Assembly: GCF_954871325.1 (NCBI RefSeq)
Contig: NC_088775.1
Span: 66,379,561 to 66,443,560 of the forward strand
Origin: Gordionus sp. m RMFG-2023
Lineage: Eukaryota; Nematomorpha; Gordioida; Chordodea; Parachordodidae
DNA: 64,000 bases
Reading direction: 5' to 3'
The notes under the pieces were generated by a model, which was not told where the DNA came from, ran no database searches, and worked only from the letters and a program-made list of their open reading frames with translations. The translations under genes and the position numbers were made by a program. Below are positions 11,298 to 21,744 of this stretch, piece by piece (the stretch's first letter is position 1; every line of letters begins with the position of its first letter).

Positions 11298-12271
11298 ATG
11301 GAATTTATTATTTTTACCGATATCATAAATTGTTATACAAGAACCATAGCTTTTTTAAAAGACCACGAACTTCTAGATAATCACACGTGTGCAGCATCTT
11401 ATAGAGTAAGATGCAAAATATGTACAAGCAGCAATTCTATATGGAAGGGTTTAACAATATATTATTTTTTAAATTTTAATTTATTAATTAGGCTCTATAT
11501 TTGAAAGTGTTAATATCTCTGTTAACAAATTTATACATCTAATATATCTTTTTGTGTCCTGTCAATATCCGACAGCCTTCCTTTAATAGAGTTAGCACAA
11601 TGTACCATTGGAAAATGGTATATATTTATTTGTAAAATTTGTCAATAAGTATTTTTTAGGTATGCTATATTTAGAAAGATTTGCTGCCATACACAGGCAA
11701 TTAATTTTGACAAAATATGGGGCCCTGGGCATGTGATTGAAATAGATGAATCCCATATTTTTAAAAGGAAAAATAACACAGGGAGGATTCTAAAATCTAA
11801 TGCCATTTGGGTTGTAGGAGGAATTTCAAGAAATGATGGGAATTTTTTTATTTCTCATACAGAAAAAAGAGATAAAGATACCCTTCTAGGTATAATCAGC
11901 AAACATGTCCATACTGATTCAACTATAATGACGGACAAATGGAAGGGGTAATTTAAATATTGATAAATCTTAAAATTTAATATTTGTTAAGTTATAACAA
12001 TCTAAATGAAAATGGCTATGACCATTACTCAGTGAATCACACTCAAAATTTTGTAGACCATAATGATATATCAACCCATACTCAACGCATTGAGCGTTTA
12101 TGGAGGGATCTTAAGGCAAGCATACCCAGAAATGGAAAAAAATCTTCAACTTATTTGTATATATGTCAATACAGTTATTTTCGCAAAATTAAAAATATGT
12201 CCAATTTTAATAAATTAATTAAATTTTTAAATGATATAAATATGTATAAACCTATTTTTGTTTTTCCTTAA
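11298..12271 (+). pseudogene. Merlin (IS1016-like DDE) transposase with two 43-44-bp introns
   Basis: Merlin-superfamily transposase, cut-and-paste DDE enzyme. Visible blocks: N-terminal Cys motif CKICTSSNSIWKG; GPGHVIEIDESHIFKRK with the first catalytic Asp; DSTIMTDKWKGY with the second Asp; VNHTQNFVDHND; and THTQRIERLWRDLK with the Glu. Two introns are readable because splicing restores the family reading: 11449-11491 (W-K-G|S-I-F-E) and 11948-11991 (DKWKG|YNN), both GT...AG and 43 and 44 bp long. Between about 11565 and 11660 the frame shifts, and one in-frame stop lies just before the exon at 11663, so the gene looks recently dead unless a further tiny intron removes it. A local duplication gives AFLKDH twice at the N-terminus. 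Confidence 0.85.
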
Positions 12272-12418
12272 AATTATATATATCAATATTATCATTGTTT
12301 ATTGAAATAAATTGGTTAATTATCTAGAATTTGTTTGAAAATTTTAAGAAAAAAAATTATATATATAACTATATTATCAGTGTTTATTCAAATAAATTGG
12401 ATATTTATCTAGAATTTG

Positions 12419-12757
12419 ATTGAAAATTTCAAGAAAAAATCTTAATTCTCTAGTATACTATGATTATATTTTTATCTTAAATATTTAGTATTTGATTCAA
12501 AATTTTAAATTAAATTGAAAATTTTTAGAATGAATATTAAATAATTGAAAATTTCAAGAAAAAATCTTAATTCTCTAGTATATTATGATTATATAGTTTT
12601 AGAAAATTTAAATTTTAAGAAAAAAATCTTAAATATCTACTATTTGAAAAATTTTAAATGAATCTTAAATAATTAAAAATTTTAAGAATAAATCTTAAAT
12701 AGAATTTTAAATAATTGAAAATTTCAAGAAAAAATCTTAATTCTCTAGTATATTATG
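12419..12757. repeat. Three copies of a ~44-bp AT-rich word
   Basis: The word beginning ttgaaaatttcaagaaaaaa and ending in ctctagtata occurs at about 12419, 12545 and 12714. Spacing is irregular (126 and 169 bp). It lies between the Merlin stop codon and the mariner transposase and could be the decayed terminal repeat region of the mariner. Confidence 0.7.
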
Positions 12758-12937
12758 AATATCTAGTTTTATCTATAAAAAAATTAATAAAAAATAATAA
12801 TATCGAAAATTTCCCCCAGATACCGTTAGTTACCAAAAAAATATATGGTAAATGTATGGTTAATATAATTTTTTTTGCATTTACAATTATTATATAACTT
12901 AATTATTTTATAAAATACAGTTTAATATTTTTTTCAA

Positions 12938-14090
12938 ATGTATAATATACAACAAATTTTATCTAGTAATAAAAATAATAAAAATAATACAAATTCATTT
13001 ACATCAATTCCTGATTCTTTTTTATCTAATTCAAATTCTATTATCGATCCAACAAATTTAATCTCGTCAATTCGAAGAAGGAAATATAAAAATTGGAATA
13101 AGAAAAAAATAGATAAAGAGAAAGAATTATTATCTGTACGCGAGAAATCGCGAATGAAAATGAAGGATATCGCAAATTATATATATATTTCCTTATCGTC
13201 TATTAATAAATTATAACGCAAAACATTTCCCGAAATCATCGGAGACCCTTTGAAAGATTATGTAATTGGAAAGAGAGATAGAATAAAAGACAATAGAAAG
13301 AAAAATAATGGATCCCTTAATGGCTAATAATTCATTCACTATTAAAGATATTTTAGAAAATTTACCTCCGGGTTCCTAAAATCGAAGGAACTATAAGAAA
13401 ATTATAGACTTATTTAGGGCATAATTGCGCTATATTTAAAAAATAGGATGGTCCAAAAAACATGCAAGAAAAGAGCCTGATAGAAGGAACACACCGGGCG
13501 TTAACAATAAACGTCAAATTTATTGTATAAAAATATTGAATATAGCCAAAGAAAAAATATTTTCTTAGACAAGACAGGCATAAATTGACATGCTATAACG
13601 TTTGGGCACCATATAACTTTACGCCAACTCTTAAAGTCTACCGTATAAGGGCAAAAATTTAAGTATATTATGTATTATGGGAATCGAAGGTATGATACAT
13701 TATTGTATCGAAGGACTTAATAATTGTCTATTATTTCGAGATTATATGATAGAACTATTAATATCATACCAAGTTATGCGGTTATTGTTATGGATAATGC
13801 ATAGATCCATAAAAGTCTATTGATAGTTTTAAAGAGCGAATAGAATATTTACCACCCTATTCGCCCAACTAAACCCATAGAAATTTTTTTTGGAGTATTA
13901 AAAAACAAATATCGCTCAATCAATCCCCTACCAAATAGAAGAAACGAAATTGTTCATAATATAACATCAATTCTTAATGAATTTACTATTCCATGTGATT
14001 TTTCAATTATTATAATAAGATGCATCAATATTTGGAGATTGGTTATCGTGGACAACCAATTAATTAAGGTAGATTTATTAAAATATTCAA
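12938..14090 (+). pseudogene. Tc1/mariner transposase, copy 1, heavily decayed
   Basis: The first 92 codons (12938-13216) end in an HTH-like segment with REKSRMKMKDIANYIYI. After that only fragments in changing frames remain: IFLDKTGIN near 13560, which is the FxDEtGiN block with the first catalytic Asp; AVIVMDNA near 13785 with the second Asp; and PIEIFFGVLKNKYRS near 13875-13920 with the catalytic Glu. It is a relative of the mariner at 47716-49795, which shares PIEIFFGV-KN-YRS. Many stops and frameshifts. Confidence 0.85.
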
Positions 14091-14240
14091 TTTTTTAAAA
14101 TTATAATTTATATTTTTTAAATATGTGTTGTTATATATTATATATTGGGTCATTTATTTTTTAAGTATTATGCAAAAATAAAAACACATATTGTTTCATT
14201 TTTTAATTATGTTATAAATAGAGTAACTTACCCTATAAAA

Positions 14241-15402
14241 TAATATTGTAATATATTTATTTTAACAGGCGTGTAGCCAGCACAGCAAAATTTTTTAAAA
14301 GATATAGAAGGTTTTCATGAATTATAAATTGTAGTTTTCTATTTCAAATATGTTATACTCTATTTTAAATTTTACCAAAAAGTTAAAATTAATTTAAATA
14401 TTTCTTCCTTAATTTAATGTATATTTTTTTACATTCTTTTTTAAACCTTAAACATTGATAGATACAAGATAATTACCAAAAAAATTTCTATTTAATTATC
14501 TCTACTAATAACTATTAAGTAACATCTAAAGTGTGTGAAACATTCTGATATCCAAACAGATAGAATTTGGAAGAAGGAAACTGCAAAAAATATTCGATGA
14601 AATCTTTGACATAAAGCTGTTACTGCATTTTTTATTCTTGACGTCTATTTTGAATACCCTTATATAAATATTAGATAAGATACTTTACCTGAAGCATATA
14701 CACTATTAAATTCAATATGAAAACCGATTTTTTTGTATTCGAATTAATTAATTATATCACAATTTTATGCAATATTTTTCAAAAAATGATATGGATTTGG
14801 CAGAAGCTTAGAGAATCGCGAATATTGTTAAATCACGTAAAAAACTGAGATACTATCAACCATTCTAAGTGATTTATGTGTTGAGACTAAAGCCAAATTA
14901 TATGATTTTCTAATTTACAAGCTTGGACTTGCGCCTAGTTCAAAGAAATCATATATTTTAATCTGCCAAAAAAATATAATATCCCATCCAGAATATCTAT
15001 ATTATAATTTTCCGATGTCCTCACTATGTTATCGTGACGCATATTATCACGTCATGTCATCACTACGTCATGCCATCGGTACGTAATTATTATTTTTTTT
15101 ATTTGTTGATTTATTTATTTATTATTTTTTTCTCAATATCTATATAAACAGATGAGCTTATAACTTCCGTTAACTATGCAACTGTAGGATGCCAAAGTAA
15201 AACCTTTATATTCTTTTAATTTATCTTTACAAAATTTACAACCAATGCAAGTATTGGATGTTAAAGTAATTAATTAAATATATCTTATTTACAAAATATT
15301 ACAAATTATTCATATTATCATTAATATTTTATAAAGCTACCATTAAGAAAATTACAATTACTCAATAAAATACCAACAGTCAAAACAATTATTACTCAAG
15401 AA
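14241..15402 (+). mobile_element. Unassigned AT-rich stretch with a hAT core fragment
   Basis: At 14262 a sequence starting caggcgtgtagccag resembles the ends of other hAT elements here. Around 14745-14860 a plus-strand frame reads ITILCNIFQKNDMDLAEA, clearly parallel to the TTILCNTFQKHDIDLNKK stretch of hAT-A, so it is an old diverged hAT fragment. The remainder has no gene. Confidence 0.6.
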
Positions 15403-18342
15403 CAGGGTTGCCAGGTCAAAATTTTCAAATTGCGGGAGAAATTTGGTATTATGCGGGAGAAATATGAAAATTGCGGTAGAAATATAAAAATTGCTAATTT
15501 TGAATTGACTTAATTATCCGCTTTTATTTTTTATAATTAGTTAATATAAATACAAAGTCGGTAACTATTTTTCAAAATAAAATAACATCTTGATTTATTA
15601 AAATATATTAATTTATAAAAAAACCAACGATCTTTTTTAAATATAAAAGAATGTAAACAAGATAAAATTTTATAAAAAAAAAGATTTTAATTTTACAATT
15701 AAAAATATAAAATTTGCGAATGTCCCGCAAAACTACCGCAATTAGAAATCTACCGTGTGTGCGTGTATAACATTTTTGGGATAGGTGCTTAATTATCACG
15801 TATCACGTTTAAATAGATAATAAGCTACTCCAAAAATAATACAGATGCAACTACAGTTGCAGCAATTGTAATCACTTATCTTGTAGTACAACATTCACAG
15901 AGATACTTATCATCACAATGTTGGTAGAATCTTTTCCCCATAATATTTAACGACTCTCATATAAATGAAAACTATACTTGTAGAACAAAAATGAGCAAGA
16001 CTATCATTAATATTTTAGGACCTAAATCCAGGAGGTCAATTCTTGACGATTTGAAAGATGGCATACATATGCAATTCTAACAGATGCATCTAGGGAAATA
16101 TTAAAATATTTCACTTGATCCTCCGCTGTATCAACAAAATTAAGATCGTTTCAATAAAACTATTAAATTTTTTCCCCTCAAATAGTGAAAAATCCAAAGA
16201 CATAGCTAACCATATAATGGTAAATATAGCAGATTCGAGATTATCAATAAATTGCATGTCAGCTTTCTGATTTGATAATGCCTTAGTGAATTTTGTAAAA
16301 ACAGTGTTATACAGATTGTGTCAGTACAATGTTGGTTGCGATATGTTCCTAATACCCGCCATCGATAGAATTTTAAAATTTTATAAACCTTTATAAAAAA
16401 TATTTCTTAAATTAAGATTATAAAAGCTGTCCTAACATTTTGAAAATATTTTTCAATAATGAATGGCAGAGGTATATTTAGGAATGATTTCACATGTAGG
16501 AAATCTACTACATGCTGTTGATGTGTAGTTATAATCAGAAGAATCTTAACAAAGATCCACAAAATTATGCTGCAGATGTGTTCATCTTAACATTTAAAAA
16601 TTGACAGTAAATTTTATGACGCCTTTGCTAAAACTTAATTATATTTTATTTGAGATTTAAATAATAGAACTAAATGTTTACCGTCTTTATTGAGATATTA
16701 ATAAAATTCCTGGCATGACATATTATATATTTGTTTTAACCATTAGCTCGGCTTCTAATGTTGTTAAAGCAATCCAATTTCTCTCCCTTTTCCAAGCAGT
16801 CCTCATCAGGCTAAAAATGCGCTCTTAGAATGAGGTAAGGAGAAGACATACTCGTATATTTTTCTCAAGCATGGGGATTTATCGTTATTACGAAAAAATT
16901 CCACCTATTTCTCCTCTGCTTTTAGACCATCTAACTTTAAGTATTTTGGCGAATCATAAAAAATAGAGAGAATTACAATCTCCTCAAACAAGACATCAAT
17001 GTCTTTCGGTATTTTTAATATATTTATTAAATTATAAAAACCATAAATTGATGGTTTTCCAAGCTCATAATATTTATACATTTGTAAATAGAGTTATTAT
17101 AATCAAATTTTGATTGTAAATACTCTAAAATTGTCTTAATAAAAATATCTGCTTCATTTAAAAATGTATTAATTAGAGTATTATTTTAACATTTTAATAT
17201 AATATTTTTAGCAATAGCGCCATAAAATTTATCATAAATTTTTAACTGTAGAGATGAACAGAGCTGTAGCATGATTTTGTAAATCCTTTTTAATAAAGAA
17301 TATTCTGATTGCAAATATTAACTGCATGAAGTATATTTCCTACATGTAAAACGAATCCCAAATATGTTTCTGCCATTTCATACTCGAAAAAATTTTTCAA
17401 ATTTTAGGACATCTTTTAAAATCTCTATTTAAGAGGTGGTGTGTAAAATTTTAAAATTCTATCGATGGCAGGTTTGACAACCACCTGATAGGTATATATC
17501 GCCACAACTCACACCATTCCAAGTCAGACCACTTCACCAACTCTTTTAATTCATTACTTTTAGTTGATGAACTAAATTCGTTAAAAGATTTCATCACAAT
17601 ATTTTCGACATCCACAGATAGTACATTCATTGCCTTCTTGCAAGAGTTATGTAGTATTTGGCATATACAGGCAATTGGTATTAATTCATTATTGTGCTGC
17701 CTCAATTCGGTAGCTTTGGGTTTTGCCAAAATTTACAGAGGCATTATCAGCGAAGAAAGCTGACATGCAAATCATTGATAACCCTGAATCAGCTATATTT
17801 ACCATTATGTGGCTAGCTACATTGTTAGATTCTTCACTATCCGAGGAAAATGTTTTAACATTTAATTGAAATGTTCTGGATCGAGGGAAATGTTTTAATA
17901 TTTCCCTTATTAGATGCATCTGTTAGAATTGCATATGGATGCCCATCTTTTAAATCGTCTAGAATTGACCTCTAGGATTCAGGTACTAAAACACTTGTGA
18001 TAGCCTTGCTCATTTTTGTTCTGCCACAAGTAAGGTTTGCACTTATATTAGAGTCGTTAAATATCATGAGAAAAAGATTCGACCCACATTATGATGATAT
18101 AGCTCTGTGAATTTTAAACTACATGATAGATGTATACAATTTCCGCAAATGTAGTTGCATCTGTATTATTTATTATTTTTGAGAATAAACGTTAAAATAC
18201 TATTAAAAAAAATTGCGAAAAATTGCGGTAGATTTTTGCGGGAGATTTCCAATTGCGGTAGTTTTACGGGAGAGAGATGTCTGCGTGTAAACTAGAAAAT
18301 TGCAGGAGTCTTCCGCTGATGGGGGGAGACATGGCAACCCTG
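15403..18342 (-). mobile_element. Palindromic hAT element E2 with decayed transposase
   Basis: Same family as E1 in the opposite orientation: ends cagggttgccagg (15403) and atggcaaccctg (18342). The minus strand encodes the transposase fragments: ADNASVNFGK near 17730-17760, then ACICQILHNSCKKAMNVLS and IRWLSNLPSIEF within 17451-17729, and the C-terminal region near 16800. The left arm (15403 to about 16640) is an inverted partial copy of the 5' half, so E2 is also a long palindrome. Octamers outside are ctcaagaa on the left and atcacatt on the right, which do not match. It lacks the 522-bp MITE found in E1. Confidence 0.85.
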
Positions 18343-18555
18343 ATCACATTCATCTACTAAGTTATTTTATAAATTAATTTCGATTTCAACTTTTTCTTGA
18401 CGTAATTTACCTATTATTTTCAAATTTTAGTAGCGTATTATTTATCTAAATTTCTAGTCAAATAATAATTATCTCTGAAACTCCTTGTCCAACAGGGAGA
18501 AAGAAATAGTAAGCTTGTCCAACGATATCAAGTCTCCATTAAGCAGTAACAGCTT

Positions 18556-19740
18556 TTATGGATTTAGAAGAGTCGATTATTAATGCTATTACTGAAATAT
18601 CACATGGCTTGAAAGAAATATTTCCTCAGAAGCAAGAAAATTATTGGATTCAATACTTATTTCAAATTTATTTTTTCAGTAGAATGTATTATTTAATTAT
18701 ACAACTATTTTATGTAATACTTTTCAAAAACATGACATTGACTTGATAAAGAAGATGAGAATAGCGAAGAGCATTTTATTAGAACTCAAGAAAATTAGAG
18801 CTAATGTTGATGAAGAATTTCATATTTTATATGTTATTGTTGAGTCAAAAGCACAGCTATACGTGTTTAATATTTGCCCCCCTCGACTTGCAGATAGCAA
18901 GCTCATCGTCAAAACATTAATATATAGGATCAATAGAAGAGTATTATAAAACAAATGTCCCCTCTCTTAGATACATTTATAACCCAAATAAATGTGGTTT
19001 TTAATTCATTGCAGCACTTACAAATCCGCAGATTTTACTTCCACAAAAGCTTTTCTAACCTTTTTCAGATGGTGATAGAAAAAAAACAACTATATTTGTT
19101 AGATTTTTATCATGAAGATGTTAAAATATCTTATGATGCCTTATTAGCTGAATACCTATGATTAAAAGATTAACTGGTTGATACAGTCCAAAAAATGCAA
19201 TGGATGCTTTGCATTATTTCAAACACATTTTAGATTATATTCCCAATTTATTAAAATGGTTATATATATATTAGCAACTTTTCCCATTAGTAAACTAATG
19301 AGAGAACATTCTCTTTTTTAAGAAGAATAACAGAGCCCTGCAGAAGTAACATTTGCAGGGCACGGCACAGATTATTTTTAAAAAATTTTTTCGGCCCGGG
19401 TTTTTTTTAATTCAGGCCCGGCCCGGCTTTTTTGAAAATAAAATTTTCAGGCCCGGCCAGAATTTTTTTAAAATAAATTATATTTATTTTTGTAACTAAT
19501 AATGGCGATTTCGAATATTTGGTTTTAAAATATACAGCTCGGCCCGGATATTTTTTTTGAAAAAATTTTCAGGCCCAGCCCGGGTATGTTTAAAAAAATT
19601 TAAAATACGGTCCGACTCGGGGGCCGGGCCTGCAAGTCTCTGAAATACATATTTATGAAATACAACTTCTGAAAGTAGATTGAATATTTTGGATCTTTTG
19701 AATATTCATAGGCATTTAACGCTAAACAAGGATAGATAAT
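18556..19740 (+). pseudogene. hAT-A transposase, copy 1 (52-kDa-repressor/DUF4371-like)
   Basis: Blocks readable in several frames: MDLEESIINAITEI at the start, TTILCNTFQKHDIDL-like core, FHILYVIVESKA, LDTFITQINVVFNSLQ, YLLDFYHEDVKISYDALL, then the C-terminal region with ALHYFKHILDYIPNLLKWLY and ILATLPISKLMREHSLF. Just after LRRIT the reading is interrupted by a nested GC-rich MITE (19331-19642), and the family's end block NTTSESRLNILDLLNIHRH resumes at 19650-19710. Broken by stops and shifts as well. Confidence 0.8.
19331..19642. mobile_element. GGCCCGGCC-rich MITE nested in hAT-A copy 1
   Basis: About 310 bp with repeated ggcccggcc/cccggg words on an otherwise AT-rich backbone, ending ggcctgcaagtctctg. 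The reverse of that end, cagagacttgcaggcc, resembles its start cagagccctgcag. It splits the C-terminal coding block of the hAT-A transposase. The same insertion sits in the same place in copy 2 (29483-29781). Confidence 0.85.
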
Positions 19741-20123
19741 TGAAAATTTATCTCAAAATATACAAAATACAATTTATTCCTAAGAAACTTTTTGTGTATT
19801 AATTTATATTTTCAACATTTAAATTTTTTATACTTTATATATTTTAAAGGCTCAAAAAATTCAAATTTCCCTTTTGGGTCATTTAAGCAATTCATATCGT
19901 GGTTATATTTACTTTATATTTTATAATTCACCTTTATTTTATAGTTTTTCAATGCCGGTTTATATATATAATTTTTTTGTAATTCACATTAATTTAAAAT
20001 GTGTATTAGAAAAGTTATTAGTCCTATTATATGCTTAGTATTTTTAATTAACAATAATATTTCTTAAAAAATTTTATTATCCCCCCTCCAGACCAAATTC
20101 CTGCGTATGCTCCTGATACAAAT

Positions 20124-21454
20124 CTATACTAAAAAGCAATTTATCCAAATTAAGTTCACCTAGGACACTACCTTATCGCAGCATCTCAGATTATAAATAA
20201 CGAGACTGGTAAAAATCGAAAGCCTATTATGAGATTGAGAACCATGCCAAAAAGAAAATATTGGATAAAATTATTTCCTTTACTAAAAAAGAAATAAGTA
20301 CGAAATTTATGAATATTTATCACATCTTTTAAGTTATTTTATTATATGCGATGTTTAAATTACCTTTCAGAGGTCATAACAAAATATACAAAGTAGTAAT
20401 AAAGGGACAATTTACTGAAATATTTTAAACTTTCAAGATAAATGATAATTTTTATAATAACTCTTATTACGTCGTATTCCCATTATTTATCTTATAATTC
20501 ACAAAACGAATTTGTTTCTATCATTTTCACTTATATTAGTGAACAAATAATGATGGATATAAATGACTCTAATTATTCTATATGGCTATAATATATAAGA
20601 ATTTCCGAACAGTTTCGCCAATGTATAAGAGGATCATTTATAGGGTAGAAGGACTATCTGAATTAGATACTAGCTTTTTAACAAATACTATTAAACACAT
20701 AGATATCAGAATTCAAATTAAATAATTATTTTTCAAAATGTACTATAGATTTAAATGGCGTGAGATATATATTTACAACCATATTGTAAATGATATTAAA
20801 AATTATTCACCATATTATTATAAAATGCAGCTAAGAATTTTATCTTACTAGCTTCTTTTTTGTAAACAGTGTTATAATATATTATTTTCTATCTAAGGTT
20901 TACCAATAGTATTTTCTATGGATATTAGGATAAGGCAAGGAACTCATCTTGCATCATGCAGGAATTTATATAGGCCTTGGTTAATTTATGTTTTGAACAG
21001 CTACGCACACTCGAAGCCACAGTAATGAGAATTATCAGTAGAATTTAAAAAATTAAAATATTAGAAAATGCATGATTTGTTTAAGAGTGTTTATGGTATG
21101 TAGATAATATATTAAATAAGGTTTTTTGGTTTGATCATTAGATTTTAATTGATGCCACTTTCCAGTGAATCTTGACCTGCAAGCAGAATATTTTATATAA
21201 TGGATTCTTAAATCAGCTTCGATGCGTTTGACAAAACAGATATCAAGAGAATTCAAAATGGTTTTAAATAAATAAACTGTTGAAAGCGTTCACATAATCA
21301 CATCCTAGCTGGAACGAGCCATACATTGAAAAATTAAAAGTGATATTTTTCTTCAAAATAGTGTTTTGGTTGGTCCTAAATCAAGATTTATTTTGCTGAA
21401 TTGACGTCATTAATGGTAAGCATTTTTCCATAAACTCAAGGAGACATGCCAATA
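20124..21454. other. Gene-free stretch; possible reverse-transcriptase scrap near 20900
   Basis: No intact gene. A plus-strand frame near 20920-20990 reads RIRQGTHLASCRNLY, which faintly recalls the GIRQG-PLS block of LINE reverse transcriptases, but no other RT motif is convincing. The remainder is AT-rich without recognisable content. Confidence 0.3.
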
Positions 21455-21566
21455 TCAAATTTTAACGCGAAATGCACTATCGCGAATATCGACTAACGAG
21501 AAAGGTTATTATTAGGAATACCAATGATATATATATCGTTGGGGAATACATTACTGCGAATATAAT
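21455..21566. repeat. Degenerate short tandem repeat with CGAAT words, left part
   Basis: Imperfect 14-16-bp units such as actatcgcgaatat follow one another here, and more of the same kind follow the LTR element at 25034-25160. The LTR element appears to have inserted into this array. Confidence 0.55.
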
Positions 21567-21744
21567 TGTAATAGAATCAATTAACCTCAAAAGGCAATTA
21601 ATAATATGATAAATTGTATTCAAATATATTGTTAATTGTGTATGTTAATTATTGATGTATTTAGATTGATTAGTAAAAAGTATATAAACTGAAGTACAAA
21701 ATATATTAAATCAGTTAAAATATAATAAATTGTAAAATATGTCA
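21567..21744 (+). repeat. 5' LTR of the Ty3/gypsy fossil
   Basis: 178 bp, starting tgtaat and ending gtca, paired with 24863-25033. Roughly five substitutions and a few short indels separate the pair. Confidence 0.92.

Larger units (their letters stand above)
11015..14240 (+). mobile_element. Merlin DNA transposon carrying a nested Tc1/mariner
   Basis: Inverted repeats lie at about 11018-11090 (ggtaagttatt ... tttttatttttgcataata) and about 14165-14238 (tattatgcaaaaataaaaac ... taacttacc). They enclose a Merlin transposase (11298-12271) and, downstream of it, a Tc1/mariner copy that most likely inserted into the Merlin 3' region. Exact termini and target duplication could not be fixed. Confidence 0.65.
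18343..20115 (+). mobile_element. hAT-A copy 1, main body
   Basis: Follows the 3' three-quarters of the complete copy at 28337-30273 almost base for base, starting at atcacattcat (position ~161 of the element) and ending ctgcgtatgctcctg. Octamer atacaaat follows at 20116-20123. The missing 5' end is at 10634-10802. E2 sits exactly at the break, with atcacatt as its target octamer. Confidence 0.92.

Noticed and set aside
7046-18342. E1 and E2 as long terminal repeats or ends of one giant inverted-repeat element such as a Maverick
   Set aside because: Each has its own hAT-type ends and transposase, and the exchanged 8-bp octamers fit two insertions plus an inversion better. No polymerase, integrase or capsid gene lies between them.
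20860-21040. LINE reverse transcriptase
   Set aside because: Only one weak RQG-like block was seen and no catalytic YxDD block could be found.
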